In this document: positions 11,660-22,145 of the stretch, one piece after another | Layout: the number at the start of each line of letters is the position of its first letter | Numbering within the stretch: position 1 is the first letter of the stretch | Assembly (NCBI GenBank): GCA_037127315.1 | Contig: JBBBDQ010000347.1 | Location: 2,453,501 to 2,517,500, forward strand | Length of the DNA stretch: 64,000 bases | Reading direction: 5' to 3' | DNA from: Ascarosepion bandense | Taxonomy: Eukaryota; Mollusca; Cephalopoda; Sepiida; Sepiidae | The notes under the pieces: model-generated | What the model was told of the DNA's origin: nothing | The model's input: only the letters and a program-made list of their open reading frames with translations | The model's database searches: none | Program-made: the position numbers and the translations under genes

Positions 11660-12180
11660 TAGAAATACTTACACAACGTCCACCCTCGTCACTTTCATAG
11701 ATATAGATAACAAGCGTTCTAAAATTTTGATCTACATCTGAGCGCAACTCCCGTCGAGCTAAATCGCAAAATGCAGACGCTAATTTGAATCTATCAAACG
11801 AACAAATACTTACACAACGTCCAACCTCGTCACTTTTATAGATGTAGATAACAATGTAGAATGTCTCTATTGGATTAGGGTCGGAGGCGATGGGGAAACT
11901 TATATAGATATAGATAATATAAAGTCATCGATTCTACATTATATAAAATACATAAACCGATCCCTGACTTTGTGGGGAAATAATACATATTTTTCTACCT
12001 CTAATTTTGTCTTTCTGAAAAATTTCAAGGTGTTGTCAGCGTTCTAAGATTTTGATCTACATCTGAGCTCAACTCGAGCCGAGCAAGACCGCAAAATGCA
12101 GACGCTAAGTCGAATCTATCAAACAAACAAATACTTACACAACGTCCACCCTCGTCCCTTTTATAGATATAGAAAAAGTA
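11660..12180. repeat. Direct repeats of about 135 bp, 327 bp apart
   Basis: GCGTTCTAA then ATTTTGATCTACATCTGAG occurs at 11714 and 12041, and each continues for about 135 bp to a TACTTACACAACGTCCA motif (11809, 12131). A third TACTTACACAACGTCCA lies at 11668. The 190 bp between holds AATGTAGAAT and its inverse ATTCTACATT. Possibly short LTRs or a duplicated MITE. Confidence 0.6.
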
Positions 12181-12194
12181 TCTAATAAACAGAA

Positions 12195-12447
12195 TATTGT
12201 TAGCTACTACTTGACAAAAATGCTCGTAAATATTTATAACATTAACTGAAATTATTACACATTTAGAAAACGTGATATTCATGTTAAAACAAAATGATTT
12301 TTTATGTACAGTATAATATTATACAATGAAACGTTAAAAAGATATTGAAATTAACCGTTTTCTTTGGATTGTTATATGCTTGTCGTATATGTTAGTTTAG
12401 GGAAGTGTTGTTTTTATTAGAAACAATTCAAGTCAACACATGCAACA
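12195..12447 (-). repeat. Fold-back repeat copy 2, left arm and centre
   Basis: The reverse complement matches 8580-8790 (AATAATTTCAGTTAATGTTA, TACTGTACATAAAAAATCAT). It stops at CACATGCAAC, where an RTE-like LINE begins. The other arm resumes at 14419. Confidence 0.7.
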
Positions 12448-14418
12448 TCTTCTTCATGTGTCGTGTTCCTTCGGGACGTAGTCGATCATGGACTTTCATT
12501 TGGCTTTGTGTCTTGCCGCTCTCAAAATTCTTCCTCTTAGTATCTCTCCCAAACCTTACTCAGCCATCTATTTGCTAAGGTCTATCATGTAGGTCTCGCG
12601 CTGCTTTCCCCTGTCTTTCTTTCCCTCTATCCATCCTGTGAGTATTAAATTTGTCAAGCCATCCTTCCTCATTACATGTCATAGAAACCCCATCTGTATC
12701 TTCTTTATATTATTATTATCTATATTTTCTTCTCGTTTCCATCCTCTCCAACACCTCATCTTTAGTCACGTGCTCAGTTCATGGTATCCTCAGCATTCAT
12801 CTGTAAAACCACATTTCTGCTGCCTCAAGCCTCTTCTTCATCCTTGAGGAGATTGTCCAACATTCACTGACGTACACAAGAACAGATATCATGTAGCAAT
12901 CTAGCACTCTCTTTGTTGATAATAAAATTTTCCTATTTTTCAGTACTTTCTTTAGCTGTTGAAATTCGTCCTTGGCCTTGTCAATGTGACTTTTCATATC
13001 AACATTGCACTTTCCACCCTCTGTCAGCACGCTTCCCAGGCACGTAAATTTCTTTTCTTGCTATATTTCAGTTTCCCCGACTTTTAGTTGGCATTTTGGG
13101 GTGTTCTTTTTGTTGATGACCATACATTCTGTTTCCTTGAAGTTTATGCTTAGTCCTTTCTTCTCGCTTTCTGTTGTCACCTTCTGTAGGAGGTCCTTTA
13201 TTTATCTTTCTGTGTCTGATATCAGCAATGTTTCACCCGAGTAACTTGTATTATTGTGACTGTGGCCACCAGTAACGAATCCTGGCAAGGGTCTTATTTC
13301 TTTTAGAATTGTTTCGCTATATAAGTTAAACAGACCCGGTAAAAAACAAATCCTTGTCTTACGCCCGTTTCAATTTCTGTATACCTGCTGAATTAACTTC
13401 CCATCCGTACTCAAACGGTTTACTGATAATATATACTCTTGATTATCCTGTCGTTTTTTACCGAAAATGTCCAGGATGTCGAGGACTTCAATTAAGTATT
13501 TGTGCCGTACTTTGTCAAATACTTTTGCGTAGTCTATAAAGCACAGATATAGTTCCTTCAGCATTTCTATTGCTCTTTCAGATAGTATTCTGAACATGAA
13601 TATCGCATTATTTTTCCGGTATCTTTAAGAAAGCCACACTGTTCTTATCCACTCTCTGAACCGATTCTGCTGCGCGCTTTCTTCATCAAAATCAGGATGA
13701 TGAGTTTTGTTTTGTGGCTCATGAAGCTGAATATTTAGTAGCGTTCCCATTCCTTTGCATTTGGCTTCTTTGGTAGTGCCATGTAAATAAATCTATTTAG
13801 ATGTTTCCGTATATTGCTGGCTGTAGATTTTGTTTATTATTTATGTAAGCCTGTCTGTCCCGAAGTATTTTAAGGGCGTCAGCATCTCTATTACAATTCC
13901 ATCTGGTCCTGCTGTTTTATTTCTGTTCAATTTGGCCATTGCTGCTTCCATTTCGGTTTTTAATATGTCTGGTCCATCCGTAATTTTCTGTATTGTTGGT
14001 TGCTCTCTCTTTTCGTGGAAGAGATCAGCAATATACTATCCCAACTCTGAAGTATTTTTTCTTTTTCTAGTATGATGTACCGTCCTTTGCTGCTCAGGTC
14101 TTTTGTCCTGTTAGTTCTTTTATTTTTTATGCATATCACCATTATTTGTTGTGCTCAGTCTCTCTAATTTGGCACATTTGTCGTTGAGCCATATTTCTTT
14201 AGTATGCCTGCATTTTCTCCTTATTTTCTTATGTATTTTCTAGTATTCCGTTCCATATCTTGGCATTTTTCTGTCTCTTTTACCTCAGGTCAAGAATCTC
14301 TTCAGTGATCCACTCATTTTTTTCCAACTTGCTTTTACTTTTGGGATGATGTCGTTTGCCGGTGTTACTAAAGCCACTTTTAATACGCCTCATTCTGAGT
14401 TTCTATTTCCAATTTATT
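12448..14418 (-). pseudogene. RTE-like LINE, 5'-truncated, long relic
   Basis: Reading down from 14400: a basic segment (KIHKKIRRKCRHTKEIWL), the RT start (NKTAGPDGI near 13900), LCFIDYAKVFDKV (13560-13520), a damaged YADD site (near 13240), then TERQIKDLLQKV, VLTEGGKCNV, KRVLDCYMISVLVY and SECWTISS. The C-terminal MLRIP segment follows, and the 3' end is at 12450. Many stops and frameshifts. The APE endonuclease is missing. This is the longest RTE copy in the window. It sits inside a fold-back repeat whose arms are 12195-12447 and 14419-14690. Confidence 0.85.
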
Positions 14419-14690
14419 AACGTATAAAAATTCAAAGAAATAAGTTAATTTTCATCATATTAACATCTCATAGCAAAGCATTATACTGTACATAGAAAAA
14501 ATCTTTTCAAACATGAATATAACGTTTTTTAAACGTTTTATAATTTCAGTTAATCGGATGAATATTTTTTTATCATTTTTCTAATAGGCAACATTTTATT
14601 GTTTATGGGTACTTTATTTCAAATAACATTAAATTTAACCCATTTTGCCGTGATAAATTCTGTCAGGTGACGAAATGCGTAGGCGAAAAG
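14419..14690 (+). repeat. Fold-back repeat copy 2, right arm
   Basis: Starts AACGTATAAAAATTCAAAG, matching AACATATAAAATGTCCAAAG at 8608, and runs in parallel to the GTGATAAATTCTGTCA segment (8829 in copy 1). Confidence 0.7.
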
Positions 14691-14765
14691 AGTATAGCTT
14701 TCCTCTTATCTTCTTTATTTAATTATACTGTTCTTTCCTCAGATTATAAGTGTGTGTAAATTTGC

Positions 14766-14836
14766 ACACACACACACACACAGACACACATACACATACA
14801 CATACAAACGTTCACACACACACATACACACACACA
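14766..14836. repeat. CA-rich microsatellite, imperfect
   Basis: CACACA runs broken by ACATACACATA. Confidence 0.85.
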
Positions 14837-14839
14837 ATA

Positions 14840-15224
14840 CCGGCCATAATTATTAGGTCATCCCAATGTTTTAAAAAATGATATATTTCATACCATTTTT
14901 TAATATTTATTGCCGAGTGAATAATTGCAATTGAAAATAGAATGGTCCTTTTGTTAATATTGTTAATAATTATGCATTATATTATATTATGCACATTAAA
15001 TGAATTTATAAATATTTAATAATTACCTATATTGCAGTTTCAACGATGAAAGAATGAAGAATATTTAGGGTGATTCGGACGAGTTCATCTTTGCCTCGGA
15101 AAATGTTGCTAATTAATAATGAGAAAAGAACAATTCTATTTTCGTTTAGAATTATCCACTTGGCAATAGTATGAAATACATCATTTCTTTTAAAAAACAG
15201 AGGTGGTCTAATAATTATGATTAG
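14840..15224. mobile_element. 385-bp MITE with about 120-bp inverted repeats, Tc1/mariner type
   Basis: The left end GGCCATAATTATTAGGTCAT is inverted at the right (GGTCTAATAATTATGATTAG). Homology continues through TATATTTCATACCATT against its inverse AATAGTATGAAATACATCA, and through AATAGAATGGTCC against GAACAATTCTATT. TA flanks both sides (14838-14839, 15225-15226). No coding sequence. A half copy lies at 16644-16800. Confidence 0.75.
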
Positions 15225-15229
15225 TAGTA

Positions 15230-15670
15230 TATGAATGAATGAATGAAATTGCATTAGTAGCGCAAGAACCAATACTATTGTAGAAATAATTCCGTGAGAT
15301 TTAACGTCAACAATGCAAAAGATTAAGATACAGAGTAAACAGTGAATTGAAGAAAAAATTCCAAGTTAATCACAAGAAATAACAAATCTTTTTATATTTT
15401 TAATCACCCTCAACGCGTTCCAATTGTGTTACATATCCTTATAAAAATCAGTTGCAATTTGCTAAACATTCATATAATGTTAAAATCTTAACTTAATTTC
15501 TTATTGACAAACACCCGTACTTAAAATTTGAAGTAGTGCAAAAAATATTAATTAATTCTTCTCATTATGAATCCCTTAAAAATGTTAATTATTACCTTAG
15601 CCTTACAGTGGAAGTATTGGTTACATTAGAGTTAATCTTTCAGGGACGATTAATCTCGTGACTGGCACCA
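15230..15670. other. No recognisable feature
   Basis: AT-rich intergenic sequence with no repeat match seen. Confidence 0.4.
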
Positions 15671-15680
15671 GCTAAGTGGA

Positions 15681-15681
<1 letters not shown>

Positions 15682-15709
<28 letters not shown>
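15682..15709. repeat. (AT)n microsatellite
   Basis: Uninterrupted AT run of about 14 units. Confidence 0.9.
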
Positions 15710-15712
<3 letters not shown>

Positions 15713-15995
15713 TTGAGGCAGCAGATAATTTTTCTAAACATATACTGTTAAATATAACAGACAAAGAAAGTCTATTATGCATAAGCATGGGCCGTTCTAA
15801 ACATCCTATTTTGGCTTAAATTTCAGATAAAAATGAAGACAAAATTTGTCCAACATGTGGATATATTTTTTACTGTTGGTTCTAAACATTCAGCTTACAT
15901 TTTCAGAAAAGTTATAGAGACGTTAACACAAAGATATTCACTATCACAAATGATATTATTTTGTGTTGACATAAAACATTATATATATATGTATA

Positions 15996-15999
<4 letters not shown>

Positions 16000-16038
<39 letters not shown>
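16000..16038. repeat. (AT)n microsatellite
   Basis: AT run of about 20 units, with a shorter one just upstream at 15979. Confidence 0.9.
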
Positions 16039-16041
<3 letters not shown>

Positions 16042-16236
16042 TTCCTATATTTTTTAATTTGTTTCAACATTATTTTTAATCGATCTTCCTATTTAAGTAG
16101 ATATTTTGAATTTATATATTTATATATAATTAATAGCAAAACATCTACTCAAATACGAATTAAAAGAATGTTAAAAAAATTAATTAAATATGTTAGTTGC
16201 TAATTCCATTTCGTCAATCTCTGGAATTTTGTGTAA

Positions 16237-16239
<3 letters not shown>

Positions 16240-16282
<43 letters not shown>
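16240..16282. repeat. (TA)n microsatellite
   Basis: About 21 TA units. Confidence 0.9.
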
Positions 16283-16288
<6 letters not shown>

Positions 16289-16497
16289 CATAAAAGCAGT
16301 GACCTGAAAGACGATATAAATGTATATATTTCTCACTAATCGATGATTTAATTCTTATAATAATAATAAAATAAGATAATAAGCCACTGTTAAAGAGTGA
16401 ATTCACGGCAAGTGGCTTAATATCTTGTAGTAATGAGAATGAGAATGAACTCAATCTATGATGCTTGGCTATTGTTTCTATCTCCATGACAGGAGGG

Positions 16498-16641
16498 ATA
16501 TATATACATATATATAGAGAGAGAAAGAGACAGAGAGATAGACAGACAGACAGACAGAGAAATAAATGCACAAGGTCTTTAATGCCATAGATAGGACATA
16601 TATATATATATATATATCTATATATATATATATATATATAC
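16498..16641. repeat. Compound TA / GA / GACA / TA simple repeats
   Basis: ATATATACATATATATAG, then GAGA and (GACA)n, a 50-bp spacer, then two TA runs. Confidence 0.85.
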
Positions 16642-16643
16642 AA

Positions 16644-16800
16644 CCAGCCATAATTATTAGGCCACTCCAGGTTTTTAAAAGAAATTATGCATTTCGTACT
16701 ATTTTTAGTATTTATTGTTTAGTGGATATTTCTAAATTAAAATAGAATGGTTCTTTTTTAATAATGCACGATATGTGCATCAAATGAGCTGTTCTAGTGT
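16644..16800 (+). mobile_element. Half copy of the 14840 MITE
   Basis: CAGCCATAATTATTAGGCCA and the following 130 bp match the left arm at 14840-14960. No matching right arm was found downstream. Confidence 0.6.
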
Positions 16801-17285
16801 CCAGTTTTTCTGCTCTCTTCCCCATTCTAATCTCTACTTCTTATTGGCTGGCCGAATCAAAGCCTTCCTGGCTGCCATCTAAAATTTTGACAAGTAATGA
16901 TAACTAAAGAACCATTCAATGTTCATATTTCTTATTTCTAGAGAGATCGGTATGATTTGATATTTTATGGAACTGGTCTTGTTTGCGATTGGTTGGTTTT
17001 CTTTATATTTCTTTTTATTTATTGTTATGGTGAAACACACCTATTCTATAGTGAATAGACTCTCCCACTTAATTTAAGTAGGAGTAGTAACAGGAACGAG
17101 GGTCGGTCAGTGGACGATAGTAGTCGGCAGTTAGTGGAATGCAAAACTAGTCAGCAATCTGGCAAGATTACACTGCGTATTGCATATTATATCAAGTTCC
17201 TAACGTTTTGTACGTCGAACCTATTAGGACTGACTTTAGCACAAATACTAGCCTTCACTGCGAAAATAACTCCACAATATTTATG

Positions 17286-17363
<78 letters not shown>
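17286..17363. repeat. (TA)n(TG)n microsatellite
   Basis: About 12 TA units followed by about 27 TG units. Confidence 0.95.
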
Positions 17364-17367
<4 letters not shown>

Positions 17368-17399
17368 AACCCTAAAAGGTTATTGGGTAAATAGTCACC

Positions 17400-17660
17400 A
17401 ATACGTAGGTTGGGAATAGTAGCATATGAACCAGTAAATGACTCGACGCTGCGTGAAATAGATACACTGCTAGTAAACTGATGACTACCAAAAGGAGCTT
17501 CACACAAGGAATGAGAAGAATATACACAAGTGATTGTTATAAAAGATTTTGTTTGAAGTTTCTAAGAAGAAGGCCGCAGCGACAACGACCAAAACGTTGT
17601 ACAAATGGCAACAAAGACGAGGTCAATACACCGAGTTATGTAAATAAGGTAAATTTCAAA
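17400..17660 (+). repeat. SINE-C copy
   Basis: 17510-17650 matches 61725-61870: GGAATGAGAAGAATATACAC, CCAAAACGTTGTACAAATGG, CAACAAAGACGAGGTCAATA, GTTATGTAAATAAGG. The tRNA-like head is not clear here. Confidence 0.55.
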
Positions 17661-17664
17661 CAAA

Positions 17665-18690
17665 TAACAGAATCATTATCAAGAAAATTAAACCTCTCAT
17701 GACAAACCATACTTGTGAAATTAAGTATATTTTACGATATTGTATCTTCAATACAAATAATCACAGTTTTCTTTTATAAATTAGTCACTCGACGACGACA
17801 CTCTTTTTTCGGTTAACTCCTTAATTATCAAAATTGACTGCTCGTATTTGAAAACATTATACGAGTCTAAATATGTCTATCATTATTAGATATATACGAG
17901 TAGATAATGCAAGAAATCTTGCAGAGAATCCACACAGAAACATGCGAGCCTGAAACGAATGCTAAAGAAACAAAAGTCAACGCCAATATCTGTGACAAAG
18001 CATCAGGAGTAAGAAGCTCCAAGAACAACACTGTCCCCTTTCTCTCGCGAGGTTTTATTATATCAGGCTACCGCTGAATGGCCAAGAATCGGTGCACGGG
18101 ACCTGTATTAAAAGGATGATACTTTAACTGCTTTTCTTTTTCTTGTTCTCACATTGAATGATGACCGCTTACTACAAGTTCCTGTTAAGAGAGCTTTGTT
18201 CTTGCATGTTTGCTTCAATAATTGCATACCACACTGAATCTCTTCAACCTCTGCAAAAATTTGTAATACAAACCTATATAGAGATCACTGTAAAGAAAAA
18301 CTCTATAAAAGAAACAGAACAAAAAATGTTTAATCTTACTAGAAATGACATTTTGGGCTTGAGCTTTGCCTCAGTTTTTACCGTGGGTGATCGCAACGTC
18401 AACTTCACCGTCAAATAAACCATATTATTCCTTTGTATCTTCATTTTATCCGTGCCAAAATGAGTTTAGGGGACATTACATTTGTCCGTAGCCTCACCCA
18501 CATACACATAAGAATGTATACGCAAACAAATACACACATAGAAATGTATAATATCATTGGGTAGCACATACAGTTTACTGTTTCTGTCTACTCTGATATA
18601 TCATTCAAACAACACTTATTAAAAATGGAATAGTTCACTACAAGTTACGTATTAAACAAAACATTACACAAACTGACACAAGTAGAAACA
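17665..18690. other. No recognised gene; one anonymous 86-codon frame
   Basis: The plus frame at 18158-18418 has mixed residue composition but no recognisable domain and no supporting repeat. It could be chance. Nothing else stands out in this kilobase. Confidence 0.35.
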
Positions 18691-18703
18691 CACCCTCGCA
18701 TCT

Positions 18704-18722
18704 CTCTCTCTGTCTCTCTGTA

Positions 18723-18782
<60 letters not shown>
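18704..18782. repeat. (CT)n(TA)n microsatellite
   Basis: CT-rich run, then about 17 TA units directly abutting the mariner end. Confidence 0.9.
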
Positions 18783-18786
<4 letters not shown>

Positions 18787-19458
18787 GTTGTCCCAAAAGT
18801 TCGTAAACATTTGCGAAATGGGTCTATCCGGTGCAGCACAATCGAGACAAGCGATGGGTTCAGAAAGGGCAAGAGACACCACCGGTTCCAAAACAAGATC
18901 GATTCGGCAAGAAAATCATGTTGTGCGTTTGGTGGAACTTTGAAGGAATCGGGTATTTTGGGTTGGTTCCGAATGGTCGAATGGTCGTGCCATCAGTGCC
19001 GAACTTTACTGTCAGCAACTTGAGCTGGTTTACGAAAAGTTGAAGGAAAAATACCCTGCTCTGATCAACCGAAAGCGCACTCTGATGCAGCAGGACAATG
19101 CCAAGTCACACACCGCCAGGAAGACCAAAGACAAGTTTGAAGAGCTAGACGGCGTTGAGGTTCTGCCACATCCAGCCTACAGTCCTGACTGTGCTCCATC
19201 AGATTACAGCCTTTTCCGCTCAATGCAACACTTTCTGAAGGGCCGCAGATTCAACTCGTTTGATGAAGTCGAGGAAGCGTGTCAAGAATTCTTTGATTCG
19301 AAGCCGGCTGAATGGTACTTTGACCAGATCCGAAAGGTTGCAGATCGATGGCAGAATGTCTTGGAAATTCATGATCTTTATCTTGAGAAATAATTTGTTG
19401 GCTTTGAGAGTACAATTTCAATATTTTGCAAGTGTTTACGACCTTTGGGGATAACTTA
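18783..19458 (+). mobile_element. Mariner transposon, internally deleted copy 1
   Basis: The left end TTAGGTTGTCCCAAAAGTTC is inverted at the right end (GACCTTTGGGGATAACTTA). It lies inside a TA tract, the expected mariner target. At about 676 bp it is half the usual 1.3 kb. The left end is fused almost directly to mid-transposase sequence (GGTCTATCCGGTGCAGC). The same fusion is in the copy at 25732-26437. Confidence 0.85.
18811..19393 (+). pseudogene. Mariner transposase, C-terminal half
   Basis: A DDE/D transposase would bind the terminal repeats and cut and paste the element in the nucleus. Visible segments in order: WVYLVQHNRDKRW (just after the first catalytic Asp site, which is deleted), KKIMLCVWWNFEG, MQQDNAKSHTARK (second catalytic Asp), HPAYSPDCAPSDYSLFRSM (third catalytic Asp, D34D-type spacing) and a WYFDQI...RWQNVLE C-terminus. 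Two frames are needed, with a shift near 18980. No helix-turn-helix DNA-binding domain remains, so it cannot transpose on its own. Confidence 0.85.
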
Positions 19459-19470
19459 TATATATATATA

Positions 19471-19763
19471 CCGGAAATTAACGAAGACTACCGAAATGGT
19501 CTTTAAACAAGCGACAATTTGAAATGATTTGTTGGAACATTATTTTTTATCAATACTAGTATTTAAGTAGATATTCTATTTTATAATCAAATAGTATTAT
19601 ATATTTATTTCTACCGCCTTGATTATTTACGATAAATGTTTGTTACGAAAATGTGTCATTCGGCAGGATTTGAACCTGCAACCCATATCCACATAGGAGA
19701 AGCAACCAGTTGATCTGGCGCGTCTTAGACCTTTCCACCACAAATGAGCAACACTCTAAACGA
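19471..19763 (-). repeat. SINE with a tRNA-Leu-like head, TA-rich tail
   Basis: On the minus strand 19748-19657 looks like tRNA-Leu: AAGGTCTAAGACGCGCCAGA (D-arm to anticodon stem), a long variable arm, then a GCAGGTTCAAATCCTGC T-arm and B box. An AT-rich body runs to 19471 and ends in a TA run. Acceptor pairing is poor, so it is a retroposed derivative rather than an active tRNA. Confidence 0.6.
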
Positions 19764-19857
19764 AGTCAAATCAAGTCTATATAACACAATTTTCGATCCA
19801 TCGCCATAAACATATTTGCTTTGAAATGTATTGTAAAGTCAAATAATGTATACATGT

Positions 19858-20045
19858 TACGGAAATTAACGAAAATTAACTAAATGGTACTTAAACAACC
19901 GACAATTTGAAATGATTTGTTTGAATATTATTTCTGATTGATGCATGTATTTAAGTAGATATTCTATTTTATGATCAAGCAGTATTATATATTTATTTCT
20001 ACTGATTAAGATAAATTATTTTTACGAAAATATGTGTCATTAAAT
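19858..20045 (-). repeat. Headless second copy of the tRNA-Leu SINE body
   Basis: ACAATTTGAAATGATTTGTT and TATTTAAGTAGATATTCTAT occur here and at 19471-19655. The two bodies lie 389 bp apart in the same orientation. The tRNA-like part is absent. Confidence 0.6.
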
Positions 20046-20513
20046 ACGAGTATCGATCAGAAATAAAGTTCAAGCAAATCATATATATATATATAAGAAA
20101 ATCAATACATCATCTAAAGTGGTTATGTATTATAATTTATTTAGACGAGTTAATATGCTAACCTTTTCAGAAGAAAATTTCGTTTGAATTAAATTTCTTC
20201 AGAGACCAAATAAAATTTTCAAAAGAAGGAGAATGCAAGTAATATGAATTCAAGTAATAGAGATCCTAAGTCATATCTTGTAAGAATCACACAGATGTAA
20301 AGAGATGAGAATATCAGCTCATTGAAATAAATTATAATGTATGACAATTTTAGCTGATGTGCCGATATCTTTTTTATGTATGCCGTATTGCTCGGTCTAA
20401 TATATATTGAGCTCTTTATACAGATCTATCACTCAATATTTTACATTAAATAGATCTTTTTGGATGGTGCTCTCCATTTACCGACTTGTCATCATCTATT
20501 ATATATACAGACA

Positions 20514-20516
<3 letters not shown>

Positions 20517-20567
<51 letters not shown>
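20517..20567. repeat. (TA)n microsatellite
   Basis: About 25 TA units. Confidence 0.95.
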
Positions 20568-20568
<1 letters not shown>

Positions 20569-20734
20569 CACGCTAAAATTTCCTGCTCCATCATTCAATG
20601 CGCCTACGGCTTAGGGAGTAGGGACTCTGATGACAGCCACCAAATCCATCGAGTATCGATCGGTGCTGGAAGCAAGTGGATGTCTAACTATACGGATGAG
20701 CTATCACTCAGTGAAACATGCTATAAGTGTATGA

Positions 20735-20737
<3 letters not shown>

Positions 20738-20781
<44 letters not shown>

Positions 20782-20836
20782 GTGTGTGTGTCTGTGTGTG
20801 TGTGTGTGTGTATAATGGTTGCAAATCAAATATACA

Positions 20837-20881
<45 letters not shown>
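20738..20881. repeat. Compound TA / TG / TA microsatellites
   Basis: TA run to 20776, TG run 20780-20811, a 30-bp spacer, then TA run 20840-20881. Confidence 0.9.
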
Positions 20882-20884
<3 letters not shown>

Positions 20885-21280
20885 GACACTGGTGATCTCC
20901 CACGATGATGCTTTCCTTTCTCCCGCGGGAATACTTTCCTTTGGTTTGTTTAAAACAACGGAGAGAAAAATTGATATCAGTGATATTATTAATGTTTTAT
21001 TGCGTCACGCAATTTGAGTTTAGGAAAAGAATAATTTTCGTAGCATCACAGTCTTCGGCCAATGAAAATCGTTCTCCGCCCATCCAATTTGCGGATGTCT
21101 TAGCTCGACCAATGAGATTATACCAACTCACATCGAACTTAATTCAGCTCGGGTTAATTCGGACTGTTGTGCTAAACAGCGGCCTTGGCCTTCGGGTGAC
21201 CTTATCAAATCACTCTAACACTTGTTTTGTCTATGCGTTTTCAGATTAGCGGAATCAACATTTCAACTCTAAGAGAAAGT
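20882..21280 (+). repeat. GC-richer block bracketed by TA tracts, possible solo LTR
   Basis: Starts TTGTGACACTGGTGATCTCC and ends near AAGAGAAAGTTG, between two TA microsatellites. It contains two CCAAT boxes (GGCCAATGAAAATCG, GACCAATGAGATTATACC) about 55 bp apart. That would suit an LTR promoter or a decayed gene promoter. An open frame at 20905-21249 has no recognisable domain. Low certainty. Confidence 0.3.

Positions 21281-21325
<45 letters not shown>
21281..21325. repeat. (TA)n microsatellite
   Basis: About 22 TA units. Confidence 0.95.
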
Positions 21326-21329
<4 letters not shown>

Positions 21330-21559
21330 TGCAAATAAAATATATACATATATATATATGTGTGAGCAGCAACTTTTTAAACATTTTGTTACATATGGGA
21401 GACAATAAAGATGCAGAAGGGTTTGTTTTTGGTGCTTTTAGTTTCTGGGAAACATAATGAGAAAAAATGACTTAGATAATATAATACTACCAGAACGTAT
21501 AGATAGAAAGAGTGATAGGAGAAATCAATGCAAAAATTATTTAATGGGCAAGTGAATGG

Positions 21560-21665
21560 CAGGAGAGAAACCAAGAGAAACGATGATAATAAGTAGAGGG
21601 ATTTAGAGGGCCATGACCGTCTACGTCCTAAAGAAACACGGCATATTAAAGAAGAATTTTCTTTT
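21560..21665 (+). pseudogene. RTE-like LINE 3' terminus
   Basis: GGCCATGACCGTCTACGTCC then TAAAGAAACACGGCATA and AAGAAGAA match the 3' ends at 7990-8045 and 63412-63460. Only about 100 bp is present. Confidence 0.55.
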
Positions 21666-21669
21666 CACG

Positions 21670-22140
21670 TTTTGACTACATGAAATGTATTATAATTTAA
21701 ATATAGTCGGAGATTTTATTCTGAGCCGTCGCGTGTTGGTCATTGCTGGAATGCAAGTAAAAATATGAAAAGAAGTCAACATCTCAAAAAACACTTTTTT
21801 TTGTATGCTTTAATCTCAAAGAAGTCAGGACTGCCAGTTGTGCGCATAGAGTTAGAGTGAGAAAGTATTATGTTGAACTCACCTGTCTAGGGATAGTGGA
21901 CTTTCCCTCCTAATATAAGTAACAGTGTAGTATGCAGTCCGGAAGAAGATACCTGGCAAGTTGACTCTGCGTTACAACGTGAAAATTCCCACCAGTACGT
22001 TGAACCTAAGAGACCGACATTTGTACTTACATACAACGCACAATCTTCTATGTTGTACTCCTAAACAACTTGGCAACGAGCATTCGAACAAATTCCACGT
22101 GTCCACAACAACTTGTTGACGAGGATTCAAACAAACTTCA
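21670..22140. other. No recognisable feature
   Basis: A short internal duplication (ACTCCTAAACAACTTGGCAACGAGCATTC-like versus ACAACTTGTTGACGAGGATTC-like near 22060-22130) and nothing else. Confidence 0.4.
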
Positions 22141-22145
22141 CAGAT

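Noticed and set aside
11660..12180. LTR retrotransposon
   Set aside because: The direct repeats are only about 135 bp and 327 bp apart, with no primer-binding site, polypurine tract or coding sequence between.
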